From: Rhodothermia bacterium
GTDB lineage: Bacteria; Bacteroidota; Rhodothermia; Rhodothermales; UBA2364
Assembly (NCBI GenBank): GCA_017303715.1
Contig: JAFLBZ010000002.1
Span: forward strand, 124,001 to 188,000
Direction: 5' to 3'
DNA length: 64,000 nt
Below, in pieces: positions 17,081-25,968 of the stretch. Position 1 is the first letter of the stretch. The number at the start of each line of letters is the position of its first letter. The position numbers were made by a program, and so were the translations under genes. The notes beneath the pieces were generated by a model. That model saw only the letters and a list, made by a program, of their open reading frames with translations. It made no database searches and had not been told where the DNA came from.

Positions 17081-18178
17081 ATGAAAAACTTCTTGTTGGC
17101 CTTGTTTTGCTTACCCGTGTTGGTACAGGCGCAGTATCCTTGGAAGGAAGTTCCGTTTTCTCGCTTTCAGACGCCGCCCCAAACCTATGTGGCGGCGAAG
17201 GTAAAGTGGCCCCTTACGGTTGATGGGCAGTTGGATGAGGCCGCTTGGAAAGACGCCCCGTGGACGGTGGCCTTTGCCGATATTGAAGGCGGTGACAAGC
17301 CAAGTCCGCGATTTAAGACCCGTGCAAAAATGCTCTGGGACGAAGACTTCCTCTACATTGCCGCCGAGATGGAGGAGCCGCACCTTTGGGCAACCTACGA
17401 CCAGCACGATATGATTACCTTCCACGAAAACGATTTTGAGGTATTCATAGACCACGACGGAGATACTCATGCGTATTTCGAGGTAGAGGTCAATGCGCGT
17501 AAACAAATCTTTGACCTCTTCTTGGCGCGCCCCTACCGAGACGGTGGCCCGTCACTGATCAGTTGGGATGTACGAGATCTGAAGGTTGGTGTGGCTTTAG
17601 ACGGAACCCTGAACGACGGCTCCGATACGGACAAAGGCTGGACGTTAGAAATGGCCATCCCCTTCAAATCTTTGCGGTTTGGGGTCGAAGCCCTACGACC
17701 CAAAACGGGCGATGTGTGGCGCATGAACTTCTCGCGGGTGGAGTGGCACACCACATGGAATGGTACCGCCTATGAAAAGGTGAAGGGAACCGACGGAAAA
17801 CCATTGCATGAAGACAACTGGGTATGGTCGCCACAAGGGCTTGTGAATATGCACTTTCCGGAGCGGTGGGCCTATGTCCAATTCTCCGAAACCGCCGATA
17901 CCGCCTTTGTATTGCCACCTGACGAACCCTTCCGGAAAGCCTTACGCGAAGTATATTACCGTCAACACGTTAAAATGACCAAAACGGGCAAATTTGCCTC
18001 TACAATCTCGGCTCTGGGTGTTCCCACAACCTTGCGTCACCATGGCAAAACCTATCGCCTTGTACTCCAAACCACCGCAAACACCTTCGAAGCCCTTTTC
18101 TCTAACCCCTCCGATAAAGTCCGCTATCGTATGAACCACGAGGGGCGTTACGAGGTTTTGAAGCCCGAAGAGAAATAA
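17081..18178 (+). CDS. Secreted CBM9-like (carbohydrate-binding family 9-like) protein
   Basis: 365 residues starting with a signal peptide (MKNFLLALFCLPVLVQAQ). The body has the CBM9-like beta-sandwich pattern: LTVDGQLDEAAWKDAPWT near residue 46, then MLWDEDFLYIAAEMEEPHLWAT, ENDFEVFIDHDGDTHAYFE and the late GWTLEMAIPFKSL and WRMNFSRVEW blocks. In Bacteroidota such domains occur in periplasmic or surface proteins that bind sugars; here it stands alone with no fused catalytic domain. A small C-terminal part of about 60 residues is unassigned. Transcribed divergently from the SQR-like gene; function beyond binding is unknown. Confidence 0.85.
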   Translation: MKNFLLALFCLPVLVQAQYPWKEVPFSRFQTPPQTYVAAKVKWPLTVDGQLDEAAWKDAPWTVAFADIEGGDKPSPRFKTRAKMLWDEDFLYIAAEMEEPHLWATYDQHDMITFHENDFEVFIDHDGDTHAYFEVEVNARKQIFDLFLARPYRDGGPSLISWDVRDLKVGVALDGTLNDGSDTDKGWTLEMAIPFKSLRFGVEALRPKTGDVWRMNFSRVEWHTTWNGTAYEKVKGTDGKPLHEDNWVWSPQGLVNMHFPERWAYVQFSETADTAFVLPPDEPFRKALREVYYRQHVKMTKTGKFASTISALGVPTTLRHHGKTYRLVLQTTANTFEALFSNPSDKVRYRMNHEGRYEVLKPEEK

Positions 18179-18256
18179 GCCTTCGCAAGGAAGTTCACAG
18201 CCAACCCCGTTGCCTTGCCGTATCTTGCCTCCCTTTTGGATTAATGTTATTTGTTT

Positions 18257-18820
18257 ATGCGCATCATTGCCGGAAAATTTAAAGGCCGTTCCCTAAAATC
18301 GCCCAAAGGGGAAATCACACGCCCCACCACCGATCGCGTGCGGACATCGGTCTTTAATCTGTTGTATTCTCGGATGGAAATACGTGGGGCACGGGTATTA
18401 GACATGTTCGCGGGCACGGGCGCATTGGGCATTGAGGCTATGAGTCGCGGAGCCGAAAGCGCCACCTTTATTGAACTAAACCGCATGGTTTTGGAACTTG
18501 CCAAACAAAATGCCACCTTATTCGGGATCTCAAAGCAGTGCTGGTTTCAGTTGGGCGACGCACCGAGTTTCATACAAAAATATCGAGGGCCACAATTTGA
18601 TGTTGTTTTTGCGGATCCTCCCTATGAATTAGAGACCATCCCCAAACTTCCTGAATGGGTTTTTCCACACCTTAAACCCAACGGCCTATTCGTCTTAGAA
18701 CACGATGCCCGACACAGTTTTGATGATCATCCGGCTTTAGAAACAAGCCGTGCCTATGGCCGCACAATTGTCTCGGTGTTTCAGCCAAGCTTGATGGCCG
18801 AATCAGCAGAAGAAGCCTAA
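18257..18820 (+). CDS. rsmD: 16S rRNA (guanine(966)-N(2))-methyltransferase RsmD
   Basis: S-adenosylmethionine-dependent methyltransferase that methylates G966 of 16S rRNA in the assembled small subunit. The 187-residue product starts MRIIAGKFKGR, the common family start; I prefer it to the ATG two codons upstream at 18251. It has motif I LDMFAGTGALG at 48-58 and the amino-methyltransferase motif FADPPY at 118-123. It faces the epimerase-like gene convergently across about 97 bases. Nothing unusual. Confidence 0.95.
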   Translation: MRIIAGKFKGRSLKSPKGEITRPTTDRVRTSVFNLLYSRMEIRGARVLDMFAGTGALGIEAMSRGAESATFIELNRMVLELAKQNATLFGISKQCWFQLGDAPSFIQKYRGPQFDVVFADPPYELETIPKLPEWVFPHLKPNGLFVLEHDARHSFDDHPALETSRAYGRTIVSVFQPSLMAESAEEA

Positions 18821-18917
18821 ACCCATGCGGAGCCAAAGACCCTTAGAAAAATTCGCTGGCGTAAGGAGAAGCCCCATAGAGCGATAACGCAAACTGCTTT
18901 GCCGAAGAGTGTGTTTA

Positions 18918-19559
18918 TCACCCACCTTGCAGGGTCTCCGACTCGTGGATCAATACCCCTTTTTGATTGCCTTGCGCCAACCGAACCATTGCAAGCGCCA
19001 CATGCTGGGCTTGGATTGCCTTATAACGTCGCAAAGGCCCCACCATCATCCAGCCGGTCCAATTGGCAATAATCGTTGCAAAAGATTCTCCCAAACGGTG
19101 TACCTCCCGACGTCCCAAGAGGAGCGAAGGGCGTAAAAGATGGAGCGTAGGGATCCCAATCTCAGCCAATTTTTGCTCTACCTCGCCTTTCATCCGGTTG
19201 TAAAAAATACGTGCTTTGGGGTCTGCACCTGTCGAGGTGACGATTAGGAATTGGAGTGCGCCTAATGCCCGTGCTTGTCTGGCAATTTCAACCGGATAAT
19301 CCACTTCTACACGGTATTGTGCTGCTTGGGATCCAGCAGCCTTTATCGTGGTTCCGATACAACAAAACACCTCCTCTACGGGATCTTTTAGTGTCAGACG
19401 GTCAAAGTTAACCACCTGCTCCGACAGTTTGGGATGTGCCATACCAGAGGCTTTTCTCACCAATAAAACCACCTTTTCATATCGGTGGTCTGCCAGCAAG
19501 ACCTCCACCAAGTGGCGGCCCACAAGTCCCGTTCCGCCCATCACCATAGCTGTTTTCAT
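18918..19559 (-). CDS. NAD(P)-binding short epimerase/TIP30-like oxidoreductase
   Basis: Rossmann protein of 213 residues from the ATG at 19559 (a TTG lies one codon upstream). The N-terminus MKTAMVMGGTGLVGRHLV and later VEEVFCCIGTTIKAAG are typical of the NAD(P)H-binding family related to eukaryotic HTATIP2/TIP30. A conserved LIVTSTGAD and a later YNRMKGEVE give the SDR-like Ser...Tyr...Lys pattern. Its substrate is unknown. It may share a transcript with tsaE upstream, although the 133-base gap leaves room for a separate promoter. Confidence 0.85.
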   Translation of the reverse strand: MKTAMVMGGTGLVGRHLVEVLLADHRYEKVVLLVRKASGMAHPKLSEQVVNFDRLTLKDPVEEVFCCIGTTIKAAGSQAAQYRVEVDYPVEIARQARALGALQFLIVTSTGADPKARIFYNRMKGEVEQKLAEIGIPTLHLLRPSLLLGRREVHRLGESFATIIANWTGWMMVGPLRRYKAIQAQHVALAMVRLAQGNQKGVLIHESETLQGG

Positions 19560-19692
19560 CAAAAAATGTGTTTAAAAGGAACAACTCTGCTACATTACCT
19601 TCCTTGGTGTAATAGGATGCGGCGTTTTCCATTTTCACGTCGAACTTCGGGGTGTATAAACATGCTCGTTTGAACTAAACGTTGTAGTGTAC

Positions 19693-20133
19693 CTATCCAT
19701 GAAGTGCAATAAGACGTTTACCCTCGTCCACATGCGTCAGGTGCAGGCGAACTACAGCATTGGGCAACCACTCCGCAACACGCTCCGGCCATTCAATGAC
19801 ACAAATTCCCGACCCGTAAAAATATTCCTCAAAACCCAATTCCAAAAATGCTGCGGGATGCTCAATTCGGTACGTATCGAAGTGGTAAATGGGGAAGTAT
19901 TGCCCCGCATATTCATTTATAACCGTAAAGGTAGGGCTATGTACGCTTTCTGGATCAATACCCCATCCCATGCAAAGCCCCTTGGCCAAGTGCGTTTTTC
20001 CGGCTCCCATTTCACCATAGAGCGCCAAAATATCGCCGGATGTAAAGCAAGCAGACAGTTTCTGACCTAAAGAAAAGGTCTCCTCAATAGAAGTAGAAGT
20101 ATAAGGAAGTAGTTCTGAGAGTCCCGCAATCAT
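19693..20133 (-). CDS. tsaE: tRNA threonylcarbamoyladenosine biosynthesis ATPase TsaE
   Basis: P-loop ATPase that works with TsaB and TsaD to make the t6A37 modification of ANN-decoding tRNAs. The 146 residues contain Walker A YGEMGAGKTHLAKG (39-52), a following VHSPTFTVINEY segment and the Walker-B-like FPIYHFDTYR plus CVIEWPERV, all standard for TsaE. Essential in most bacteria. It lies just downstream (in transcription) of the small 59-residue gene and its terminator. Confidence 0.94.
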   Translation of the reverse strand: MIAGLSELLPYTSTSIEETFSLGQKLSACFTSGDILALYGEMGAGKTHLAKGLCMGWGIDPESVHSPTFTVINEYAGQYFPIYHFDTYRIEHPAAFLELGFEEYFYGSGICVIEWPERVAEWLPNAVVRLHLTHVDEGKRLIALHG

Positions 20134-20204
20134 GGCTGTTTTTTTGATTAAAAGACTTCAAAAAATGGCATAAGGTTCCCCACATCAATAAGGCTCCAGA
20201 TAAT

Positions 20205-20232
20205 AAAAGAAGCCCCATTAGGGGCTTCTTTT
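20205..20232 (-). terminator. Terminator after the 59-residue gene
   Basis: A perfect 12-bp stem (AAAAGAAGCCCC at 20205-20216 and its complement at 20221-20232) with a 4-base loop and T-rich ends on either strand. It overlaps the stop codon of the small minus-strand gene by two bases. The next gene on the same strand (tsaE) begins 72 bases on, so it should separate the two transcripts. Confidence 0.85.
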
Positions 20233-20410
20233 AGCGTTTGAACTTTTTATACACGGAAGTCATCCGGTCGCGGGAAATAAGCTGCATATAATCTGCCAAT
20301 TCACGCTTTTGCTTCTCGGTGAGCCGATCATCCCCCAAAATCTGATACATGATCTTGGTTTTGTCCTTGCTACTGGAGAGCTTGGCTTTGTAAGAGGTTA
20401 CTAATAACAT
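20231..20410 (-). CDS. Small hypothetical basic protein, 59 residues
   Basis: I do not recognise a family. The frame encodes 59 residues, MLLVTSYKAKLSSSKDKTKI onward, then LTEKQKRELADYMQLISRD and a basic end YKKFKR. It is lysine/arginine-rich and looks helical, with a segment LTEKQKRELADYM typical of small bacterial helical proteins. The case that it is real rests on the start codon, a protein-like composition and a perfect rho-independent terminator that overlaps its stop codon. It is shorter than the usual gene-finder threshold, so it could be missed. Confidence 0.65.
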   Translation of the reverse strand: MLLVTSYKAKLSSSKDKTKIMYQILGDDRLTEKQKRELADYMQLISRDRMTSVYKKFKR

Positions 20411-20778
20411 AGGAGTGGTGGTGATGTATATGGTTAGAGGTTTGATCCTGAATGAACAACGAGGTCTGTTATCTTTCTAAAAACAGCCCGTATATGATGC
20501 TGAACAAGACAAGGACGTTTAAACATGTTACGCCTTGCATATGTTTTTATACAATAGAAAAAAAAGCGGATTGTGGCTTATACGTTAGCCACTAAGGAAT
20601 TGAACGCAGATAAGATATTTACATGAGTGATGTAAATCATAATTGAAAATACAACAAGTAAATGGTAAAAACGATCGAAAACAAACGATTGAAGTGTTTT
20701 TTTTACATTAGAAACTATTTTTCTCTCCAACAAGTCAAAAAAGCATCTATTTTACCTAATCTTACAAAACCACTGAAC
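20411..20778. other. AT-rich intergenic stretch before the M28 peptidase gene
   Basis: Between the divergent 59-residue gene and the peptidase gene. The stretch is AT-rich, and part of it (20662-20778) could be read as an N-terminal extension of the peptidase, but this lacks a signal peptide and has an unusual composition. It most likely holds the two divergent promoters; I see no further structure. Confidence 0.5.
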
Positions 20779-21708
20779 ATGAAAAAGCTTTATTTTCTGT
20801 TAATCTGTTTCCCAGTTGTACTTCCAGCACAGGCTTTACCTGACTCCACCCAATTGTTACAAGACTTACGCTGGTTGTCATCGGATATTTTAGCTGGACG
20901 CAGGCCAGACACGCCGGGTGGTCGTGCGGCAGCGCAGTATATCTCTGCTTTTTTTGCTTCATATGGCCTAAAGTCTTTTAAGGACGACTATTTTCACCCT
21001 TTTACCGTTACACGTGGAGGCGCTACCATAACCGGAAAAAACGTATTGGGATACCTTGAAGGGAGCGAGCAACCACAGATATGGATGGTGATCTCGGCAC
21101 ATTATGACCATGTTGGGGTCATGAACAACCAAGTATATAATGGCGCAGATGACAACGCAAGTGGTACGGCGGGGCTGATGCAGACGGCCGCTTACTTTAG
21201 CAAAAACAAGCCCAAACACTCTATTTTATTCGCCGCTTGGGATGCGGAGGAAATGGGTCTATTGGGAGCGAATGCCTTTATAAAGGAACCAAGCGTCCCA
21301 ACCGAACAAATCGCTCTCAACTTAAATATGGACATGATTTCGCGTAACGATCAAAGTGAATTGTATATTACTGGAACGTATCCCTATCCCTTCTTAAAGC
21401 CATTGGCCGAAGCAGGCACGCTCAATAGCAAAATCAAAATCCGATATGGGCATGATAGACCGGAGGACAGCGGCGCACAAAATTGGATATCGGCATCGGA
21501 TCACGGCGTTTTTCATCGCGCAGGGATTCCTTTTTTGTACTTTGGCGTGGAAGACCACCCGGATTACCACAAACCCACCGACGACTTCGAGCGCATTATA
21601 CCCTCTTTTTACTTCCAAGCGGTACAAACCATTTTACAGATCGCTCTCTCGATGGATCAAAATCTTGAAACCGTGATGATTCACCGTAAAGAAGCGGTTG
21701 CAAAGTAA
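20779..21708 (+). CDS. Secreted M28-family zinc aminopeptidase
   Basis: From the ATG at 20779 the product has 309 residues and a signal peptide (MKKLYFLLICFPVVLPAQA); an in-frame start at 20662 would bury it. The two-zinc site is readable: H108 in AHYDHVG, D124 in NGADDNASG, E157/E158 in AAWDAEEMG, D185 in NMDMI and a final His in HPDYHKPTD near 260-268. This is the pattern of M28 peptidases of the bacterial leucyl-aminopeptidase type. It likely digests peptides in the periplasm or outside the cell. Single gene flanked by long gaps. Confidence 0.93.
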   Translation: MKKLYFLLICFPVVLPAQALPDSTQLLQDLRWLSSDILAGRRPDTPGGRAAAQYISAFFASYGLKSFKDDYFHPFTVTRGGATITGKNVLGYLEGSEQPQIWMVISAHYDHVGVMNNQVYNGADDNASGTAGLMQTAAYFSKNKPKHSILFAAWDAEEMGLLGANAFIKEPSVPTEQIALNLNMDMISRNDQSELYITGTYPYPFLKPLAEAGTLNSKIKIRYGHDRPEDSGAQNWISASDHGVFHRAGIPFLYFGVEDHPDYHKPTDDFERIIPSFYFQAVQTILQIALSMDQNLETVMIHRKEAVAK

Positions 21709-21908
21709 TTAAAACCTGAATTGCGGGCCTTAAACTTTGGTTATTAAAGGAATTAGGCTTTTTTATTGGTCTTATTTCTTCCAGCTACACAATTCCAAAA
21801 TATCCTCTGTACGACCGAAGACAGGAAGATACCGCTCCGATGAGGTTAAATCCCGATTGTAAATTCGAACGTCATGGCTAAAGCCGAGTGTAGGGTCAGT
21901 TGCAGACA

Positions 21909-21930
21909 ACCCCAAGCTAAAGCAAGGGGT
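21909..21930. repeat. GCTAAAGC-type imperfect palindrome
   Basis: ACCCC and GGGGT arms enclose a GCTAAAGC core whose ends also pair. The same core appears at 21876-21885 as the perfect palindrome-flanked GGCTAAAGCC, and in the 59-nt element at 22020-22078. It looks like a short REP-type interspersed element. Confidence 0.6.
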
Positions 21931-22019
21931 TAATTTTGAATCCTCAAAAATATCAAGCCAACATAATGACGCTCGTCGGGCAGGAGGTGTAAAGTAAATA
22001 AAAACAATACTTAATGTCG

Positions 22020-22078
22020 CATTAACTCCATCCTTCAGAGCGGAGACGTAAGCACACAAAAACAAAAAGGCTTTAGCC
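22020..22078 (-). repeat. 59-nt dispersed element, copy A
   Basis: Read on the minus strand it begins GGCTAAAGCC, continues with a variable 22-base middle and ends with TCTCCGCTCTGAAGGATGG..TTAATG. The same two conserved ends at the same spacing occur on the plus strand at 49629-49687. The second end can fold as a small hairpin with a TGAA loop. Confidence 0.7.
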
Positions 22079-22190
22079 CTGAACTATTGGAAACACTGCC
22101 CCGATGGGGCTAAATGTCGTCTAAGAATCTTGGCAGCAGTGCAGGATTTGTAGTCCATCATCAACGCACAACGCATGTTAAAAAACAAAG

Positions 22191-22228
22191 ACGGCCTCTT
22201 CCAAAAAGAGAAGCCGTCTTTAGATTTA
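22191..22228 (-). terminator. Terminator of the 131-residue hypothetical gene
   Basis: A 9-bp stem (AAAGACGGC / GCCGTCTTT) with further pairing inside. Read on the minus strand it is followed by a TTTGTTTTTT tract, 19 bases after the stop codon of the gene at 22247-22642. Confidence 0.85.
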
Positions 22229-22246
22229 CATGCCTCATAGGGCAAG

Positions 22247-22642
22247 TCACATGACAAACTCAACCAAACTGCTCAAGGCGAGGATAGCGTTATAATGTGA
22301 TCGGGAAGATCTTTTGGGAGGGCGGTATTCCCCTACATCCGGATTACTAGAGGGAGTATCAGCATTGTCAGTATCAAAATTCTCGTATGCTTTACGTTCC
22401 CCAGTGGTGTAAACGGTGGCGGTACGGTTCTCGTAGCACTTTAATTGAAGGACGCCCCAAAAAAGAAATGTCTTTTTCTGGGCATTAAGCGAGCCAAATC
22501 CGGGGACAAGGGCAAGGCGGCGCCACTTGATGGGTCTTGTGGCGTTTACTTCTATGGTTATCCGACGAGGAAGGAAGCCAAAGTTTTTGGCAACGGTCTT
22601 CCACTTTCCCGATCGGAGCTGGAATCCACGTACACTACTCAT
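22247..22642 (-). CDS. Hypothetical protein, 131 residues
   Basis: I do not recognise a family. The product starts MSSVRGFQLRSGKWKTVAKN, has a basic first half (FLPRRITIEV, RPIKWRRLALVPGF) and an Asp/Asn/Pro-rich middle (NFDTDNADTPSSNPDVGEY), then ends LALSSLVEFVM. There is no signal peptide or membrane helix. A good rho-independent terminator 19 bases downstream on the same strand supports it being expressed. The gene lies between lat and the repeat-rich stretch, and may be lineage-specific. Confidence 0.6.
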   Translation of the reverse strand: MSSVRGFQLRSGKWKTVAKNFGFLPRRITIEVNATRPIKWRRLALVPGFGSLNAQKKTFLFWGVLQLKCYENRTATVYTTGERKAYENFDTDNADTPSSNPDVGEYRPPKRSSRSHYNAILALSSLVEFVM

Positions 22643-22724
22643 TTTAAAACAACTAATGGGGGAATACTTATTAATAATTAATTATTGTATTACACGGACA
22701 ATAATATAATTCATTAAAACGAAA

Positions 22725-22761
22725 AACCCAACCCTAACAAGCTCATTATTGGGGTTGGATT
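22725..22761 (-). terminator. Terminator of the lysine 6-transaminase gene
   Basis: Arms CCAACCC and GGGTTGG plus flanking A/T pairs around a loop of about 16 bases; read on the minus strand it runs into five T residues. It lies 49 bases after the lat stop codon. Confidence 0.8.
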
Positions 22762-22810
22762 TACGTAACTTTTATTAAAATAAAGAGTGGTTGCCAGCTT
22801 ATTTCACCTT

Positions 22811-24148
22811 TTAGAGCAATGCAGACAGGGCTTGCTTAATTACGTCCATGCCTTCAGAAACACCATTTTCATCCATGTTCAAGGCTGGTCTGAAGCGGAT
22901 GGTGCGCGTACCGCAACCCAAGATAATGAGTCCATTATCATAACACATATGTCTGAATTTTTCTCTAAGATCGGTCGAAGGCAAATCAAAAGCGCACATC
23001 AGTCCGAGTCCACGGGGGTTTTCAACTTCCGGAAAGGCCTTTGCCAAACTGTGAATTTCGTTGAGGAGTGAGCCACCGATATTCCGGACATTTTCCAACA
23101 AGTTTTTTTGCTCAATGATTGCCAAAGCTTTCTCGGAGCGTACCATGTCCACCAAACTACCACCCCAAGTGGAATTAATGCGGCTGTGTTTTTCGAAGAC
23201 ATTTTCCTGTACTTCTCGCACGCGATCCCCAACCAAAATGCCACAAACCTGCATTTTCTTTCCGAATGCCACAATATCGGGTTTAACGCCTGTTTGCTCG
23301 TGCATCCAGAACGTACCCGTAAGCCCAACACCTGTCTGCACTTCGTCGAAGATGAGCAAGGCTTCATTTTCGTCGGCCAGATCACGTAGCGCCTGTAAAA
23401 ATTCAGGACGAAAATGATTGTCGCCGCCTTCTGCTTGAATAGGCTCGATAATAATGGCGGCAATGTCGTCCGGATTATCCCTGAAATGGCGTTTGATCTG
23501 CGCAATGGCCAGTGCCTCACGCTCCTTCACCTCCTGTAGATTTCCCTTCGTTGGCAACTCGTTTGCATGAGGGGAAACCACCTTACACCACTCGAACTTT
23601 GGGAACAGCGCCACTTTGTTCGGGTCGGTATTGGTAAGTGACATGGTATAACCGCTCCTTCCGTGGAAGGCTTGTTCAAAGTAAATCACCTTATGCCCAC
23701 GTTCGTAGCGATAACCTTTCGCAAAATTTTTACGGACTTTCCAGTCAAAAGCCGTTTTCAGGGCATTTTCTACTGCCAAAGCACCACCAGAGATCATAAA
23801 GAGATTCGGAAGATAATCTGGTATGCCCACCCGCGAGAAGGTATCCACGAAGCGGGCCATATGCTCGGTGTAGAGATCGGAGTTCGAGACTTTATTGAGG
23901 GCAGCATCCATGAGACGATCCAAAAAGTCTTGATCTTCCCGAAACTCCGGCGGGTTCAACCCCAAAGGAACGGAAGCAAAAAACGTAAAATAGTCTATAT
24001 ATCGTTTATGGGTGAGTTTATCATAGATATACAAGCCCTGACTTCGCTTCATGTCTAAGACCATTGGCATACCATCTGCCAACATATGACGGTGAAGGGT
24101 GCTGTGTACGTCTTCTGTGGGAAAAACAGAGGGTATAGATTGAACCAT
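22811..24148 (-). CDS. lat: L-lysine 6-transaminase
   Basis: Class III PLP aminotransferase that moves the epsilon-amino group of lysine to 2-oxoglutarate, giving allysine/piperideine-6-carboxylate. The 445 residues match the lysine 6-transaminase family rather than ornithine or GABA aminotransferases: VHSTLHRHMLADG at the N-terminus, YIDYFTFFASVPLG, FHGRSGYTMSLTNTD, LIFDEVQTGVGLTG with Asp268, and the PLP-lysine region AFGKKMQVCG (K297 or K298). It is a single gene with its own terminator, so probably serves lysine catabolism or compatible solute/2-aminoadipate formation; no second enzyme of a pathway is next to it. Confidence 0.93.
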   Translation of the reverse strand: MVQSIPSVFPTEDVHSTLHRHMLADGMPMVLDMKRSQGLYIYDKLTHKRYIDYFTFFASVPLGLNPPEFREDQDFLDRLMDAALNKVSNSDLYTEHMARFVDTFSRVGIPDYLPNLFMISGGALAVENALKTAFDWKVRKNFAKGYRYERGHKVIYFEQAFHGRSGYTMSLTNTDPNKVALFPKFEWCKVVSPHANELPTKGNLQEVKEREALAIAQIKRHFRDNPDDIAAIIIEPIQAEGGDNHFRPEFLQALRDLADENEALLIFDEVQTGVGLTGTFWMHEQTGVKPDIVAFGKKMQVCGILVGDRVREVQENVFEKHSRINSTWGGSLVDMVRSEKALAIIEQKNLLENVRNIGGSLLNEIHSLAKAFPEVENPRGLGLMCAFDLPSTDLREKFRHMCYDNGLIILGCGTRTIRFRPALNMDENGVSEGMDVIKQALSALL

Positions 24149-24509
24149 ATGATTGCTCCGGTTTAAAAAAGGTGAAAAGGGGATGAGGGACTACCCAAAA
24201 GTAGCCCGGACACAACCAGCCGGAATCCAACGTTAAAGGGGACGTTTTGAAAATAAGGTTTGCGGCATGATTGCGCCCGTGGCGATCATGGAAGCGGGAA
24301 AGACTACGTCGTCATTGGGTAAACACCCAAAATGCTTCGCAAACCATTAGAGAATACAAGATTGGAAAAAAGATCGCAATTAAGATACGAACTTCCTGCA
24401 TGAATAAACACCCCTCAAGGATCATTTCTTATATTGATCGTAAAAGAGGATTGTTTTTAAACCAAAAGCAGTTTCCAAAACCGCTTGAACGTGTAATACA
24501 TGCAATAAA
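24149..24509. other. Intergenic stretch between lat and lipA
   Basis: 361 bases in which I see no gene. The stretch should hold the divergent promoters of lat and lipA. An 8-bp inverted repeat, GGTTTGCG (24257-24264) and CGCAAACC (24338-24345), brackets smaller hairpins such as TGGGT/ACCCA near 24316-24329; no known riboswitch is recognised. Confidence 0.45.
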
Positions 24510-25451
24510 ATGCCAAAGACCTTTCCCCAAGCCCCACCTCCATCTATCGGAGACGGCTTAGATATGATCGAACTGCCCGTGATCCAGAAGCCCGTAGCAG
24601 AAAATGTGTATGGCAGACGCCCGGACTGGTTACGGGTGAGGTTGCCTTATGGTCAAACCTTTAACAACGTCAACCAGATTATCGAAGACCACCGCTTACA
24701 CACGGTTTGTAAAAGCGCCCGCTGTCCGAACATGGGCGAGTGTTGGAGTGCCGGAACAGCAACCTTCATGATTTTGGGCGACATTTGCACCCGAAGTTGC
24801 GGTTTCTGTGCGGTCAAAACAGGCCGAGCTTTGCAATACGAATTAGACTATGACGAACCACGACGGGTGGCCGAGGCGGTTAAATTGATGGGCATACGCC
24901 ATGCCGTTGTGACGAGCATCAACCGAGACGACCGCAAAGACGGTGGTGCACCAATATTTGCAGAAACCATCCGTCTTATTCGCGAATACCAACCCGGTTG
25001 TACGGTAGAGGTACTCATTCCAGATTTTAGAGGCTTATGGGATGCGCTGCAATTGGTGATTGATGCACGTCCAGAACTGATGAACCACAATATGGAGACC
25101 GTACCGCGTTTATACCGTCGTGTTCGCCCACAAGCCAATTATCAGCGGTCTTTAGACGTTTTACGTTTGTCTAAAGAGGCTGGCCTACGGACAAAAAGCG
25201 GAATTATGGTGGGTCTTGGCGAGACAGACGAAGAAGTGGTGGCCCTGATGAAAGACTTGGTAGGGGTTGGTTTAGACGTGATGACCATCGGGCAGTACCT
25301 ACAACCGACCAAGATGCACCTTCCGGTAGAAGCCTTTGTGCATCCAGATAAATTCCGGTGGTATAAAGAGGTTGGAGAGGCAATGGGCTTGGGTCATGTG
25401 GAAAGTGGCCCCTTGGTACGGTCGTCGTATCATGCAGAGCGGCATGTTTAA
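24510..25451 (+). CDS. lipA: Lipoyl synthase
   Basis: Radical-SAM enzyme that inserts two sulfur atoms into octanoyl groups on lipoyl-dependent enzymes. The 313 residues carry the auxiliary cluster cysteines C67, C72, C78 ([12 protein letters not shown]), the radical-SAM cysteines C93, C97, C100 (CTRSCGFC), and the C-terminal RSSYHAE that provides the serine ligand. Its last eight bases overlap the start of the TlpA-like gene, so the two are translationally coupled; lipB is not in the window. Confidence 0.97.
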   Translation: MPKTFPQAPPPSIGDGLDMIELPVIQKPVAENVYGRRPDWLRVRLPYGQTFNNVNQIIEDHRLHTVCKSARCPNMGECWSAGTATFMILGDICTRSCGFCAVKTGRALQYELDYDEPRRVAEAVKLMGIRHAVVTSINRDDRKDGGAPIFAETIRLIREYQPGCTVEVLIPDFRGLWDALQLVIDARPELMNHNMETVPRLYRRVRPQANYQRSLDVLRLSKEAGLRTKSGIMVGLGETDEEVVALMKDLVGVGLDVMTIGQYLQPTKMHLPVEAFVHPDKFRWYKEVGEAMGLGHVESGPLVRSSYHAERHV

Positions 25452-25941
25452 GCGGTTTGGGCACTATTGGTGGGGTGTCTTGTTTTTCAGTGTCACCTCT
25501 TGTGCTTTACCCGCCAACGAACTTACATACGTCCGTCTTACCACTGCTGATGGTGTATCTTTGCCGCCGGATACCCTCCGAGGAAAAGTGGTGGTCTTAG
25601 ACTTTTGGGCCTCATGGTGTAGCCCTTGTGTTCGCATTATGCCACAACTCCAACGTTTCTTCGAACGCTATCAAGGCCATCCGAAAGTGGTTTTTATGGC
25701 CATAAACAATTCGGAAATACCAGAAGAAGCATTGGCTTTCTTACAAAAGTTGAACATTCGCTATCCCACCTATTTCGACAATGAACGCCACACCTCGGCG
25801 CATTTCCGGGTGGTGGGTCTCCCAACCACGGTTATTTTATCCACCAAGGGCGAAATTGCGTTTATCCATCGCGGTTTTAATCCGAATGACGATGTTGTGG
25901 CATTGCTTACACGCGAGGTGGAGGCGCTCCTGGCGCCTTAA
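25444..25941 (+). CDS. TlpA-like thiol:disulfide oxidoreductase lipoprotein
   Basis: Thioredoxin-fold protein of 165 residues from the ATG at 25444, which overlaps the lipA stop. The N-terminus [20 protein letters not shown] gives a hydrophobic stretch ending in a Cys consistent with a lipoprotein. The active site is WASWCSPC with C59 and C62, and the cis-proline loop is VVGLPTT. TlpA/ResA proteins reduce disulfides in the periplasm, for example during cytochrome c maturation. A longer in-frame start at 25336 lies inside lipA and lacks the signal. Confidence 0.88.
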   Translation: MFKRFGHYWWGVLFFSVTSCALPANELTYVRLTTADGVSLPPDTLRGKVVVLDFWASWCSPCVRIMPQLQRFFERYQGHPKVVFMAINNSEIPEEALAFLQKLNIRYPTYFDNERHTSAHFRVVGLPTTVILSTKGEIAFIHRGFNPNDDVVALLTREVEALLAP

Positions 25942-25968
25942 CGTTTTTAAACAACCCATACCCTTAGC

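Larger units (their letters stand above)
21709..22246. other. Repeat-rich non-coding stretch
   Basis: 538 bases without a convincing gene; a 97-codon minus-strand frame at 21772-22065 is explained by repeat elements. It contains the palindrome GGCTAAAGCC at 21876-21885, the hairpin at 21909-21930, a 59-nt dispersed element at 22020-22078, and a terminator at 22191-22228. Confidence 0.65.

Noticed and set aside
21772-22065. 97-codon minus-strand reading frame
   Set aside because: It lies over the GCTAAAGC palindromes and the 59-nt element, with an odd composition; explained by repeats.
24257-24345. Riboswitch upstream of lipA
   Set aside because: Only short inverted repeats are seen; no known riboswitch core could be matched.
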